A stretch of DNA of 64,000 bases from Shinella sp. CPCC 101442 (GTDB lineage Bacteria > Pseudomonadota > Alphaproteobacteria > Rhizobiales > Rhizobiaceae), in NCBI RefSeq assembly GCF_024704725.1, contig NZ_JALIQS010000001.1, positions 372,001-436,000 of the forward strand. Direction: 5' to 3'. Below, piece after piece: positions 17,263 through 26,263 of this stretch. Position 1 is the stretch's first letter. Every line of letters begins with the position of its first letter. The translations under genes and the position numbers were made by a program. Below the pieces are notes generated by a model. The model was not told where the DNA came from. It saw only the letters and a list, made by a program, of their open reading frames with translations, and searched no databases.

Positions 17263-19891
17263 CGACGACCCCCCTGATTTCGGCGCGGCAGGAGCCGCAA
17301 TTGGTGCCGGCATTGAGTACCTTGCCGACGGCTTCCACGCTCTGACAGCCGCCGCGCACAGCGGCGACGATCTGGTTGACGCCGACACCGAAGCAGGCGC
17401 AGACGGTCGCGCCGGGATCCGGCTTGTCCGCTCCCGGCCGGCCGGCGACGAGCGCAAAACGCTTGCGCAGGTTGGCGTGATCGGCCGAAAGCTGGGCGAT
17501 TGCCCAATTGCGGGCAACCGCAACGGGTTCGCGCGCCAGGAAGCAGGCCGCAAGGAGGCGCGGACCGTCGAAGAAGGCGAGACGCGCGTCGCCGGTCTGC
17601 GCATCGGTGTAGCCGAGCGGCTCCACTCCATCGGGGATAACAAAGACGCGGCGACACCAGTCCGCCCATTCAGCGACCGGATCGGTGAAGCCCAGTTCCA
17701 GCCGCCAGCCGCCTTCAGCCTTCGCCAGGGCCCAGTAGGCGGCGTCGGGATCGACGGGCTTCACCTGCGAGACCGCGAAGCCATAGTGCCGCACCGTGAA
17801 CCGGCGTGCGGCGACGGCAACGTTTTTCGATGCCGGCTGCCCGGAAAGACGGTCGACAATCGCGGGCACGACGGCATCGATGCGCGCCTTGGCCGCGAAC
17901 TGATCGTTCCAGTGCATGGGCGCGAAAATGCTGCCGCGCGCCTGACGCTCGGTGATGAGCGCCCGCACGACCACCCTGCCCCTTGGGCTTTCGATCTCCA
18001 CGAGCCCGGCATTGCCGATCCCGATCTCCATCGCATCGCGCGGATGCAGTTCGGCGAAGGGTTCCGCGATATGCGAGGAGAGGCGCGCGCTTTTGCCCGT
18101 GCGCGTCATGGTGTGCCATTGGTCGCGGATGCGGCCGGTGTTCAGCGTGAAGGGATAATCGGCGTTGGTGCGGTCGGCATCGGCCGGCTCGACGGCGATG
18201 AAGCGGGCCTTGCCATCGGCATGGTAGAAACCACCATCGGCAAAGAAACGGGTTTCGGTGCGCGCCTGCCCCATCGGCCGCGGCCACTGGAAGGGCTCGA
18301 GCGCATCGTAGGCGTCTGCGTCAAGACCAACATGGGCACCGATATCGAAATCCCGGCTGCCGGCATTTTCGAAAGCCGAGAGGGCCGCATGTTCGGAGAA
18401 GATTTCTGCTGGCGCGTCATAGGCGAAGGCCTCGACGAAACCCATGCGGCGGGCAACCTCGGCGAGCTGACGCCAGTCCGCCATGGCCTCGCCCGGCGCA
18501 TCGAGAAAGGCACGCTGCCGGGAAATGCGGCGCTCGGAATTGGTGACCGTGCCGCTCTTCTCTCCCCATCCGAGCGAAGGCAGCACCACATCGGCGTGGC
18601 GCGCGGTATCCGTCTGTTTGATGATGTCGGAGACGACGACGAACGGGCAGGCTTGGATTGCCGCCTCGACGGCCTCGGCATCCGGCATCGAGACGACGGG
18701 GTTCGTCGCCATGATCCAGAGGGCTTTGATGCGCCCCTCCGCCATGGCCTGGAACAGGTCGACGGCTTTGAGGCCCGGCTTGTCCGCAATGGAGGGAGAC
18801 GCCCAGAAACGCTGCACGCGGTCGCGGTCGTCGGCGCTTTCGATCGCCATATGGGCGGCGAGCATGTTGGCAAGGCCGCCGACTTCGCGCCCCCCCATGG
18901 CATTGGGCTGGCCGGTCAGCGAGAACGGTCCCATGCCCGGCTTTCCAATGCGGCCGGTGGCAAGGTGGCAATTGAGGATCGCATTGACCTTGTCGGTTCC
19001 CGACGAGGACTGGTTGACGCCCTGGCTGTAGCAGGTGACGACCTTTTCGGTCGCCGTGAACAGGCGGTAGAATTCGCGCAGCTGCATGGCCGGAAGCCCG
19101 GTCCGCTCCAGCACCTCGCCAAAGGAAACGCCACCGGCCGCTGCGAAAGCATCCGCGAAACCGGACGTATGCGCCGCGACATAATTCTGGTCGACGGCGC
19201 CATTGGAGACCAGATGGGAAAACAGGCCGACGAACAGCGCCACGTCCGTATCCGGCCGGATCGCGAGGTGCAGATCGGCGATATCGGCGGTCATGGTACG
19301 GCGCGGATCGATGACGACCACCTTCATCCCCGGCCGCTTCGCCTTTGCGGCAGCTATGCGCTGATAGAGCACGGGATGGCACCAGGCGAGGTTCGAACCG
19401 GTGAGAACGACGAGGTCTGCCAGATCCAGATCCTCATAGGTTCCCGACACCGTATCCGCCCCGAAGGCGCGACGATGGCCGGCAACGGAGGAGGACATGC
19501 AAAGCCGCGAATTCGTATCGATATTGGCCGAACCGACAAATCCCTTCATCAGCTTGTTGGCGACGTAATAGTCCTCCGTCAGGAGCTGGCCGGAAACATA
19601 GAAGGCGACGGAATCGGGGCCGTGCTCCGCGATCGCCGTGGTGAATTTCTCGGCGACAAGGTCGAGCGCCTCGTCCCAGGATGCCGGCCGGCCGCCAATC
19701 TCAGGATGAAGGATGCGGCCGTCGAGATCGATCGTCTCGGCAAGCGCCGAGCCCTTCGAGCAGAGCCTCCCATAATTCGAAGGATGGTCCGGATCGCCCG
19801 TCACGGAGACGGTGCCATCTTGCGCGACCGTCGCGATGACCCCGCAGCCGACGCCGCAATAGGGGCAGGTTGTCTTGACCGCCTTTTCCAT
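17234..19891 (-). CDS. nasA: Assimilatory nitrate reductase, catalytic (molybdopterin) subunit
   Basis: Cytoplasmic reduction of nitrate to nitrite. The 885-residue protein opens with a 4Fe-4S motif (CPYCGVGCGV, then GRLCSKG), carries the bis-MGD molybdopterin oxidoreductase core (VLTGSNLAWCHPVL, GTDKVNAILNCHLATGRIGK, GPFSLTGQPNAMGGREVGG) and a molydopterin-dinucleotide C-terminal part (RIRDQWHTMTRTGKSARLS). From about residue 830 there is an extra BFD-type 2Fe-2S domain (VCACFGVGVNQIV, then GTNCGSCRAEI), which in this subclass takes electrons from a reductase partner. The ATG follows the nirD stop without a gap. No separate NasB/NasC-type electron-transfer gene is present in the operon. Confidence 0.95.
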   Translation of the reverse strand: MEKAVKTTCPYCGVGCGVIATVAQDGTVSVTGDPDHPSNYGRLCSKGSALAETIDLDGRILHPEIGGRPASWDEALDLVAEKFTTAIAEHGPDSVAFYVSGQLLTEDYYVANKLMKGFVGSANIDTNSRLCMSSSVAGHRRAFGADTVSGTYEDLDLADLVVLTGSNLAWCHPVLYQRIAAAKAKRPGMKVVVIDPRRTMTADIADLHLAIRPDTDVALFVGLFSHLVSNGAVDQNYVAAHTSGFADAFAAAGGVSFGEVLERTGLPAMQLREFYRLFTATEKVVTCYSQGVNQSSSGTDKVNAILNCHLATGRIGKPGMGPFSLTGQPNAMGGREVGGLANMLAAHMAIESADDRDRVQRFWASPSIADKPGLKAVDLFQAMAEGRIKALWIMATNPVVSMPDAEAVEAAIQACPFVVVSDIIKQTDTARHADVVLPSLGWGEKSGTVTNSERRISRQRAFLDAPGEAMADWRQLAEVARRMGFVEAFAYDAPAEIFSEHAALSAFENAGSRDFDIGAHVGLDADAYDALEPFQWPRPMGQARTETRFFADGGFYHADGKARFIAVEPADADRTNADYPFTLNTGRIRDQWHTMTRTGKSARLSSHIAEPFAELHPRDAMEIGIGNAGLVEIESPRGRVVVRALITERQARGSIFAPMHWNDQFAAKARIDAVVPAIVDRLSGQPASKNVAVAARRFTVRHYGFAVSQVKPVDPDAAYWALAKAEGGWRLELGFTDPVAEWADWCRRVFVIPDGVEPLGYTDAQTGDARLAFFDGPRLLAACFLAREPVAVARNWAIAQLSADHANLRKRFALVAGRPGADKPDPGATVCACFGVGVNQIVAAVRGGCQSVEAVGKVLNAGTNCGSCRAEIRGVVDGCLAAAAE

Positions 19892-20221
19892 CTATTCGGC
19901 CGCCACCATCAGGCTTTCAAGCGCGATGAAGAGCGCGCCGCCATCGTTCTTCAGCGCAATCGTCCTCACCGCCCCCTCATCCGCGCCGAGCGCCTTGCCG
20001 GTTTCGAGCGAGATCACCCAATTGTGCAGCGGGCACGTCACCGCTTTCGCATGAACGATGCCCTGCGACAGCGGTCCACCCTTGTGCGGGCAATGATCCT
20101 CGATGGCGAAAACTTCGTTTTCGCCGGTGCGGAACACGGCGATCTTGCCTTGCGGGGTTTTGACGCAACGCGCGCCACGCAGCGGAATGTCGGCGATATC
20201 TCCGATGGCAAACCAGTTCAT
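19892..20221 (-). CDS. nirD: Nitrite reductase small subunit, Rieske-type
   Basis: Small subunit (109 residues) of NAD(P)H-dependent assimilatory nitrite reductase. The Rieske fold is evident, and both pairs of cluster ligands are kept: C-P-H in DHCPHKGGPLSQG and C-P-L-H in VTCPLHNW. In Escherichia coli NirD these ligands are lost, so this form may bind a 2Fe-2S cluster. A strong AGGAGGT lies 6 nt before the ATG. It sits between nirB and nasA in the nitrate operon. Confidence 0.93.
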   Translation of the reverse strand: MNWFAIGDIADIPLRGARCVKTPQGKIAVFRTGENEVFAIEDHCPHKGGPLSQGIVHAKAVTCPLHNWVISLETGKALGADEGAVRTIALKNDGGALFIALESLMVAAE

Positions 20222-20231
20222 GTCCGACCTC

Positions 20232-22682
20232 CTATTCCGCTGCTTCCGGGTAGCCGATGGTCGCCATCGGCCTGAATTCATGTTTGTCCTTGCCGGAGAC
20301 ACGCTCCGACCAGGGATCGACCTGGGCAAATTTCTGGGAAAAGACGAAGCGCTCGTAATAGGCCTTGCGCTTGTCGGCATCGCCCATGATCTGGCGGCGG
20401 ATCTCATCGAGCCCGATGCGCTTCGCCCATTTGTAGATGCGCTCGAGATAACGCGCCTGCTCGCGGTACATCTGCGTCAGCGCCACGATATGCTCCAGCG
20501 CCTCGTCCTCGCTCTTCACGAGGCCGAGCACTTCCGTGCCCTTGATGTCGAGGCCTGCGGCACCGGCGAAATGGATCTCGAAACCCGAGTCCACGCAAAT
20601 GACGCCGATGTCCTTGCAGGTCGCTTCCGCGCAGTTGCGCGGACAACCGGAGACGGCGAGCTTCAGCTTGGCCGGGGTCCAGGAGCCCCACATGAACTTT
20701 TCGATGCGAATGCCGAGCCCGGTGGAATCCTGCGTGCCGAAGCGACACCAGTCGGAACCGACACAGGTTTTTACCGTGCGAAGCCCTTTTGCGTAGGCTT
20801 GCCCCGAGATGAAACCGGCCTTGCCGAGATCGGCCCAGACGGCGGGCAGGTCTTCCTTCTCGATGCCAAGCAGGTCGATACGCTGGCCGCCCGTGACCTT
20901 CACCAGGGGTATCTCGAACTTGTCGACCACGTCGGCGATAGCGCGCAGTTCGCCGGAATTGGTCACCCCGCCCCACATGCGCGGCACGACGGAATAGGTG
21001 CCGTCCTTCTGGATATTGGCGTGCACGCGCTCATTGATGAAGCGCGACTGGTAGTCGTCGGCATAGTCGTCCGGCCAATCGCAGACGAGGTAATAGTTGA
21101 GCGCCGGGCGGCACTTGGCGCAGCCGCAGGAGGTCTTCCATTCCAGTTCCTGCATGACGGCCGGAATGGTCTTCAGCCCCTTCGCCTTGATCAGGCGGCG
21201 CACATCGTCATGGCCGAGATCGGTGCAGCCGCACATCGGCTGAACGGCGACGGGGTTGTAGCTGTCGCCGAGCGTCAGCGTCATCAACTGCTCGACGAGG
21301 CCGGTGCAGGAGCCGCAGGAGGCCGACGCCTTGGTGTGGGCGCGCACCTCGTCGAGTGCGGTGAGGCCTTTCTCCGTGATGGTCGAGACGATCCTGCCCT
21401 TGCAGACGCCGTTGCAGCCGCAGATTTCCGCATCATCCGGCAAGGCTGCAACGGCCGCCATAGGGTCCAGCGGAGCACCCCCCTGATAGGCTTGGCCAAA
21501 GATCAGCGTCTCGCGCATCTGCGAGATGTCGGTCTCCTTCTTCTTGAGATCGTTGAACCAGGCGCCATCGGCGGTTTCGCCATAGAGCACCGTGCCGATG
21601 ATCCTGTTGCCCTTCAGCACCAGCCGCTTGTAGACGCCGGCCGAGGCATCGCGCAGCACGATCTCCTCGCGGTCGTCGCCATCGGCGAAGTCACCGAGCG
21701 AAAAGAGTTCGATGCCGGTCACCTTCAGCTTGGTCGGCGTATCCGAATGCTTGAAGGCGGCCCCCTGCTCACCGGCAAGATGGGAAGCCGTCACACGGGC
21801 CATCTCGTAGAGCGGCGCGACGAGACCATAGACCATGCCGCCGACCTCGGCGCATTCGCCGAGCGCCCAGATGCTGCCGTCGGAGGTCTGCATGCCGTGA
21901 TCGACGACGATGCCGCGGTTGACGGCAAGTCCCGCCTCCCTGGCAAGCCCGACGCTCGGGCGAATGCCGACGGCCATGACGACGAGCGTCGCGGGGATGA
22001 TGCGGCCATCCTCCAGCTCGATGCCTTCGACCTTGCCGTTGCCGATGATGGCCTTGGTGTTCGCCTTGCAGACGATCTTGATGCCGCGCCCTTCCAGCTC
22101 CTTCTGCAGGAGGTAGCCGGCGGCCGGATCGAGCTGGCGATCCATCAGGGTCGGCATGACATGGAGCACGGTGACATCCATGCCGCGGCCGGCAAGACCC
22201 GCCGCCGCTTCGAGGCCGAGCAGACCGCCGCCGATGACGACGGCCTTTTCGCGCGACTGGGCGGCGAGCAGCATGGCCTGCACGTCGTCGAGGTCGCGGT
22301 AGGTGATGACGCCGGGCATGTCCTTGCCCGGAACAGGCAGGATGAAGGGCACGGAGCCGGTGGCGATGACCAGCCGGTCGTAGCGCTCCGTCACGCCGTG
22401 ATCGGACGTGACCGTCTTGGCAGTGCGATCGATGGCGACGATGCGATGGCCCTTGTAGAGGGTGATGCCGTGCTTGATGTACCAGCCGTCGCCGTGGATG
22501 ATGATCTCTTCGTAATCCTTCTCCCCGGACAAGACCGGCGAGAGCATGATGCGGTCGTAATTGACGCGCGGCTCGGCGTTGAAGATGGTGACCTCGTAGC
22601 GGCCGGGCGCCTTTTCGAGGAGGTGCTCCAGCATGCGCCCCGGCGCCATGCCATTGCCGATGATGACGAGTTTCTCGGTCAT
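20232..22682 (-). CDS. nirB: Nitrite reductase [NAD(P)H] large subunit
   Basis: Six-electron reduction of nitrite to ammonium in the cytoplasm. The 816-residue protein starts with an FAD/NAD(P)H pyridine nucleotide-disulfide oxidoreductase module (MTEKLVIIGNGMAPGRMLEH; AVVIGGGLLGLEAAAGLAGR), then BFD 2Fe-2S motifs (CGCNGVCKGRIVS, ASCGSCTGLVEQ, CGCAKCRPALNYY), and ends with the siroheme/4Fe-4S sulfite-reductase-like half, whose cysteines are in CVGSDWCRFGTQDS and SGCPRNCAEATCKD. Length and order match NirB. AAGGAAAC precedes the ATG. It follows narK by 15 bp. Confidence 0.96.
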   Translation of the reverse strand: MTEKLVIIGNGMAPGRMLEHLLEKAPGRYEVTIFNAEPRVNYDRIMLSPVLSGEKDYEEIIIHGDGWYIKHGITLYKGHRIVAIDRTAKTVTSDHGVTERYDRLVIATGSVPFILPVPGKDMPGVITYRDLDDVQAMLLAAQSREKAVVIGGGLLGLEAAAGLAGRGMDVTVLHVMPTLMDRQLDPAAGYLLQKELEGRGIKIVCKANTKAIIGNGKVEGIELEDGRIIPATLVVMAVGIRPSVGLAREAGLAVNRGIVVDHGMQTSDGSIWALGECAEVGGMVYGLVAPLYEMARVTASHLAGEQGAAFKHSDTPTKLKVTGIELFSLGDFADGDDREEIVLRDASAGVYKRLVLKGNRIIGTVLYGETADGAWFNDLKKKETDISQMRETLIFGQAYQGGAPLDPMAAVAALPDDAEICGCNGVCKGRIVSTITEKGLTALDEVRAHTKASASCGSCTGLVEQLMTLTLGDSYNPVAVQPMCGCTDLGHDDVRRLIKAKGLKTIPAVMQELEWKTSCGCAKCRPALNYYLVCDWPDDYADDYQSRFINERVHANIQKDGTYSVVPRMWGGVTNSGELRAIADVVDKFEIPLVKVTGGQRIDLLGIEKEDLPAVWADLGKAGFISGQAYAKGLRTVKTCVGSDWCRFGTQDSTGLGIRIEKFMWGSWTPAKLKLAVSGCPRNCAEATCKDIGVICVDSGFEIHFAGAAGLDIKGTEVLGLVKSEDEALEHIVALTQMYREQARYLERIYKWAKRIGLDEIRRQIMGDADKRKAYYERFVFSQKFAQVDPWSERVSGKDKHEFRPMATIGYPEAAE

Positions 22683-22697
22683 GATGTTTCCTTGCGA

Positions 22698-23924
22698 TTA
22701 CGCGGCGACGGCCGAGACGGAGGGGCGCTCCATCTGGCGGATGGAGAGGTGCATCCAGATCAGCGAGACGGCGACGACGGCGAAGAGCAGCAGGAAACAG
22801 CTCGACCAGAGGCCGGTCGCATCCTTGAGCAGGCCGAAGGCGATGGGCAGGACGAAGCCGCCGAGCCCGCCGACCATGCCGACGATGCCACCGACGGCGC
22901 CGACGCTATCGGGATAGTAGGCCGGGATGTGCTTGTAGACGGCGGCCTTGCCGAGGCTCATGACGAAGCCGAGCACGAAGACCACGACGATGAAGACGGC
23001 CGGCGTGAGGCCTGACGGCAGCGACAGGATGAGCGTCGCGACCGCCGAGACGGCGAACATGCAGTACATGACGGAGCGCGCGCCCTTGCGATCCGACAGC
23101 ATGCCGCCAAGCGCCCGGAAAATGCTGCCGGGAATGGAATAGGCGGCGGCGACCATGCCGGCGGTGGCGATGTCGAAGCCATAGACGCCGACGAGGTAGC
23201 GCGGCAGCCAGAGCGCCAGCGCCACGAAGCCGCCGAAGGCGAAGAAATAGTACAGCGAGAAGCGCCAGACCTGGGCCTTCTTCAAGGGCGCGAATTCCTC
23301 ACGCAGGCTGCGCTTCGGCGCCTTGCCGTCACGGCGGCTCCGAAAGGCCGGATCGTCGCTGGTGGTGAACCAGAAGAGACATGCGGTGAGGATCAGCGCC
23401 GTGGCCCAGACTTCCGCGACCATCTGCCAGCCGGCGGCGACGAGCACGAAGGGCGCGACGAATTTCGTGAGCGCCGCGCCGACATTGCCCGCGCCGAAGA
23501 TACCGAGCACGGTGCCCTGCTTTTCCGCCGGGAAGAAGGGCGAGACATAGGCGACACCGACGGCGAAGGACCCGCCGGCAAGCCCCACGCCGAGGCCTGC
23601 GAGCAGCATCTGCGGGAAGGTCGTGGCATGCGACAGCAGAAGCGTCGACAGCGCCGATGCCAGCATGGTCAATGTGTAGACGAGACGGCCGCCAAAACGC
23701 GGCGTCCAGACACCGAGAAGGATCCGCACCAGCGAACCGGTGAGGATCGGCGTCCCGACCAGGAGACCGAACTGAGCCTCCGAGAGGCCGAGGTCATCCT
23801 TGATGCGGATGCCGATGATCGCGAAGATCGTCCAGACCGCGAAACAGATGGTGAAGGCGAAGGTGGACATCCAGAGCGCGATGGCGGGTTCGCGTGGGGA
23901 CGAAGGCTGCTTGATCTCAGACAT
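22698..23924 (-). CDS. narK: Nitrate/nitrite transporter, major facilitator superfamily (NarK/NasA type)
   Basis: Inner-membrane nitrate importer, 408 residues, about 12 helices. It has the NNP-family signature regions: the N-terminal FAVWTIFAIIGIRIKDDLGL loop, GLGVGLAGGSFAVGVAYVSP with the first nitrate-signature glycine pattern, and GIVGMVGGLGGFVLPIAFGL in the second half. The start at 23924 has CGGAGAAG just upstream; a start 21 bases earlier lacks this. It is the first gene of the nitrate assimilation operon, preceded by a structured leader with terminator. Fumarate- or methyl-group-type MFS alternatives are unlikely given the neighbours. Confidence 0.93.
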   Translation of the reverse strand: MSEIKQPSSPREPAIALWMSTFAFTICFAVWTIFAIIGIRIKDDLGLSEAQFGLLVGTPILTGSLVRILLGVWTPRFGGRLVYTLTMLASALSTLLLSHATTFPQMLLAGLGVGLAGGSFAVGVAYVSPFFPAEKQGTVLGIFGAGNVGAALTKFVAPFVLVAAGWQMVAEVWATALILTACLFWFTTSDDPAFRSRRDGKAPKRSLREEFAPLKKAQVWRFSLYYFFAFGGFVALALWLPRYLVGVYGFDIATAGMVAAAYSIPGSIFRALGGMLSDRKGARSVMYCMFAVSAVATLILSLPSGLTPAVFIVVVFVLGFVMSLGKAAVYKHIPAYYPDSVGAVGGIVGMVGGLGGFVLPIAFGLLKDATGLWSSCFLLLFAVVAVSLIWMHLSIRQMERPSVSAVAA

Positions 23925-23972
23925 GGCTTCTCCGAGGCCCGACAAGGTCGTGCCGCTCCATCTTGGGGGTGA

Positions 23973-24043
23973 AAAACAAAAAGCCGCTGGCCAGGTGCTG
24001 GCGGCACGGGGTCCGTGCGCACAGAATCCTGATCAGCGGCTTT
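23973..24043 (-). terminator. Leader terminator upstream of narK (target of NasT antitermination)
   Basis: In the minus-strand RNA, AAAGCCGCTG pairs with CAGCGGCTTT across 71 nt, with a nested hairpin (GCACGG-ACC-CCGTGC), and is followed directly by TTGTTTTT. It lies 49 nt before the narK ATG and after the putative ANTAR hairpin. This is the layout of nas leaders in which NasT prevents termination when nitrate is sensed. Confidence 0.8.
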
Positions 24044-24051
24044 GCTGGTGG

Positions 24052-24071
24052 GGTGCCCGTCGTTGGACACC
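24052..24071 (-). promoter_or_regulatory. ANTAR-type hexaloop hairpin in the narK leader
   Basis: GGTGTCC-AACGAC-GGGCACC forms a 7-bp stem (one G-U pair) with a six-base loop having A at position 1 and G at position 4, the two bases reported as conserved in ANTAR RNA targets. It is about 22-41 nt after the predicted transcription start. A clear partner hairpin upstream is not obvious; GGCC-CCAG-GGCC just 5' is a possible degenerate one. Confidence 0.7.
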
Positions 24072-24103
24072 GATTTCGTGGCCCTGGGGCCCGATTATTG
24101 AAA

Positions 24104-24120
24104 AGCAATCGGCGTGCCAG
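24104..24120 (-). promoter_or_regulatory. Sigma-54 promoter of the nitrate assimilation operon
   Basis: CTGGCACGCCGATTGCT on the minus strand matches the -24/-12 consensus (TGGCACG-N4-TTGCW) at every key base with the correct spacing. The predicted transcription start is near 24093. TGCAC-containing inverted repeats 45-110 bp upstream (GTGCAGCAC at 24166-24174; GTGCAG and GCGCA blocks at 24194-24229) are candidate NtrC enhancer sites. Confidence 0.82.
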
Positions 24121-24248
24121 TTTCGACAAGCCATTGTTTTAGCGGGAGAAGAAGAGATTTCCAGCGTGCAGCACTCAGCGAACGGCGCTTAACCTGTGCA
24201 GCGCAGAGCCAAATTTTGTGCAGTGCGCATAAATTAAGCGCCGCTTGT

Positions 24249-25463
24249 TCAGCCGGTGGACTGGGAGGCGATATAGGCCTCCACATCGTCAGGATCGAAG
24301 CGCCCGCCATCGAAGAACCCATCCGGTCCAAGCGTCAGCGCGCCGGAGGAACCGACAGGCGTCGCGACGGTCAAGGCACCCTCGACCTTGGCGCTTGCAG
24401 AGGGCATGGCGATACCAAGGTCTTTCAGCGCGGCTCGATAGATATCCGGCCGATAGGTTTCCGCCGCGATGCGCTGACGCTCCGCCGTGTGCTCGATCTG
24501 CCGCCAGCGAACCATCTGGGTGTAGAACCACAGGGCGTGGCTCTTCCAGGGGAAGGTCGCGGCCTTGGCGTTCGGCACGAAGAAATCGCTGATGGTTTGC
24601 ACCGCTCCGCCGCCGACCGGCAGATTGCCGTTGAGCGCCGGGAGAAGCAGTTCCACGTCGCGCCCGACATAGGCGGGCTTTGCGAGAAGCGTCGCAAGCG
24701 CCTCGTAGTTCTCCGGCCGGGCGCACCAGAGCGAGGCCTGATGCAGCGCAACCAGCAGCGCGGCCATGGCTTCCGGATTGGTTCCGCCCCAGCGAGCATT
24801 GACGCCGAGCACCTTCTCCGGGCTCGACCGCCAGATCGCCGCCTTGACGGTCGCAAGATGTCCGCCGCGGCGAAGCACGCCAAAAGTGTTCCAGGGCTCG
24901 CCCGCGCAATAACCGTCGATCACGTCCTCAGCCAGCGCATCGCCCATATCCGGTGGCGGCAGCACGACGACCTCGATTTCGCGATCCGGATCGATGCCGT
25001 TCGCCGCCAGCCAATAGCGCAGTTCGTAATTGTGACCGGAATAGGCATGCACGACACCGAAACGCAGCGGCGTGCCTTTCCGCGCATCAATGACCTTGCG
25101 GAGTGCCGCGCCATTCGTGCGCGCGTCGAGATCCACCGTCGCGCCATGCTCCGCCATTGCCTGCCAGAGCGCCGGCGACACCGTCACCGCATTGCCGCCA
25201 AGCCCGAGCGCCATCGGCACGATCATTTCCGGCGCGGGAACGTTGAGGCCGAGATTGCCGGCGATCGGCATGGGCCCGAGGATATGCGCGACGTCGATAT
25301 GGCGCACGGCAAGACGGTCGCGAATGCTCGCCCAGGAACGTTCGCGCAACAGCGTAAGGTCGATCGCCTGCTCTTCGGCAAAGCCCATTTCGCGGGCGAC
25401 GACAAGGAGTGCGCTGTCGAGCAACGGTACGAAGCCGGCGGTAATGGCGTGGCGCGTCGTCAT
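24249..25463 (-). CDS. nasS: Nitrate-responsive regulator NasS (cytoplasmic nitrate-binding protein)
   Basis: A 404-residue member of the NrtA/CmpA nitrate-binding family, but with no signal peptide (MTTRHAITAGFVPLLDSALL), as expected for the cytosolic sensor NasS. Family features include the opening TAGFVPLLDSALLVVAREMG, FGVVHAYSGHNYELRYWLAA, DGYCAGEPWN and GRDVELLLPALNGNLP. In known systems NasS holds NasT inactive until nitrate or nitrite binds. Its ATG overlaps the nasT stop as ATGA. The 324-bp region that follows contains no gene but the sigma-54 promoter, hairpin and terminator of the nitrate operon. Confidence 0.93.
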   Translation of the reverse strand: MTTRHAITAGFVPLLDSALLVVAREMGFAEEQAIDLTLLRERSWASIRDRLAVRHIDVAHILGPMPIAGNLGLNVPAPEMIVPMALGLGGNAVTVSPALWQAMAEHGATVDLDARTNGAALRKVIDARKGTPLRFGVVHAYSGHNYELRYWLAANGIDPDREIEVVVLPPPDMGDALAEDVIDGYCAGEPWNTFGVLRRGGHLATVKAAIWRSSPEKVLGVNARWGGTNPEAMAALLVALHQASLWCARPENYEALATLLAKPAYVGRDVELLLPALNGNLPVGGGAVQTISDFFVPNAKAATFPWKSHALWFYTQMVRWRQIEHTAERQRIAAETYRPDIYRAALKDLGIAMPSASAKVEGALTVATPVGSSGALTLGPDGFFDGGRFDPDDVEAYIASQSTG

Positions 25464-26062
25464 TGCGTCCCTCCGGGATCGAGCAGGCTGGCCGCCGTGA
25501 CAAGGCTCTGGGCGATCTCGACGATCTTGCGGTTCTGGTTCATCGCCGTGCGGCGCAGCAGCGCATAGGCTTCATCCTCCGAGAGCCCGCGCGAGCGCAT
25601 CAGAAGGCCCTTGGCGCGGTCGATCACCTTGCGGTTTTCCAGCTCGCCACGCGTTTCCTCGAGTTCCCGATTGAGCCGCGAAAAGGCATTGAAGCGGCTG
25701 ATCGCCATCTTGAGGATCGGGCGTACCCGCTCCTGTTTCAGCCCGTCGACGATATAGGCCGAAACGCCGGCCTCGACCGCAGCCTCGATGGAGGCCTCGT
25801 CGGACCGGTCGACAAACATGGCGATGGGGCGCTTTACGGCGCGGGAGAGCTGGAACATGCTTTCCAGCATGTCGCGGTTCGGATTTTCGAGATCGATGAC
25901 GATGACATCGGGATTGAGATCGGCGATGCGACGCGCGAGGCCGTGCATGATATCGATGACCGTGACCTGATCATAACCGGCATCGCGCAGCCCTTCTTCG
26001 ATGATGGCGGCACGGATGCGATTCTCGTCGATAACAAGTACGTTCAGTCCGCTCGGTTTCAT
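25460..26062 (-). CDS. nasT: ANTAR-domain antitermination regulator NasT
   Basis: A 200-residue response-regulator-like RNA-binding protein. Residues 1-120 form a receiver domain (LNVLVIDENRIRAAIIEEGL; VIVIDLENPNRDMLESMFQL), and residues about 135-195 form the ANTAR domain (RKVIDRAKGLLMRSRGLSED, then EAYALLRRTAMNQNRKIVEI). Freed from NasS by nitrate, it binds hexaloop hairpins in leader RNA and stops early termination; the matching leader lies downstream in front of narK. It is the first gene of the nasT-nasS pair. No other histidine kinase is linked, in line with control by NasS rather than phosphorylation. Confidence 0.95.
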   Translation of the reverse strand: MKPSGLNVLVIDENRIRAAIIEEGLRDAGYDQVTVIDIMHGLARRIADLNPDVIVIDLENPNRDMLESMFQLSRAVKRPIAMFVDRSDEASIEAAVEAGVSAYIVDGLKQERVRPILKMAISRFNAFSRLNRELEETRGELENRKVIDRAKGLLMRSRGLSEDEAYALLRRTAMNQNRKIVEIAQSLVTAASLLDPGGTQ

Positions 26063-26263
26063 CCATCCACCGCATCGCCATCGTCGAGGCTCCCTTGCAC
26101 ATGCGTCAAGCGGACCGTGAAATCAAGCGGTCTTACCCTTGAGATGGTCCGTCGGCAGCGCAGTCGCGCGGCGCGACGCTGGAACGGATGCCAGCGACGA
26201 CGGGGATGAGCGCCGGGAAATCGGCCACCACACCACAATGCCGACGCGGGCAAAAACGGAGGA

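Noticed and set aside
17150-20275. A 1041-codon open frame on the plus strand across nasA, nirD and part of cysG
   Set aside because: It is antisense to three well-supported genes, has no family motifs and high Arg/His content typical of mirror frames in GC-rich DNA.
20103-23015. A 970-codon plus-strand frame across nirB
   Set aside because: Antisense to a gene with full siroheme and FAD motifs; composition is that of a shadow frame.
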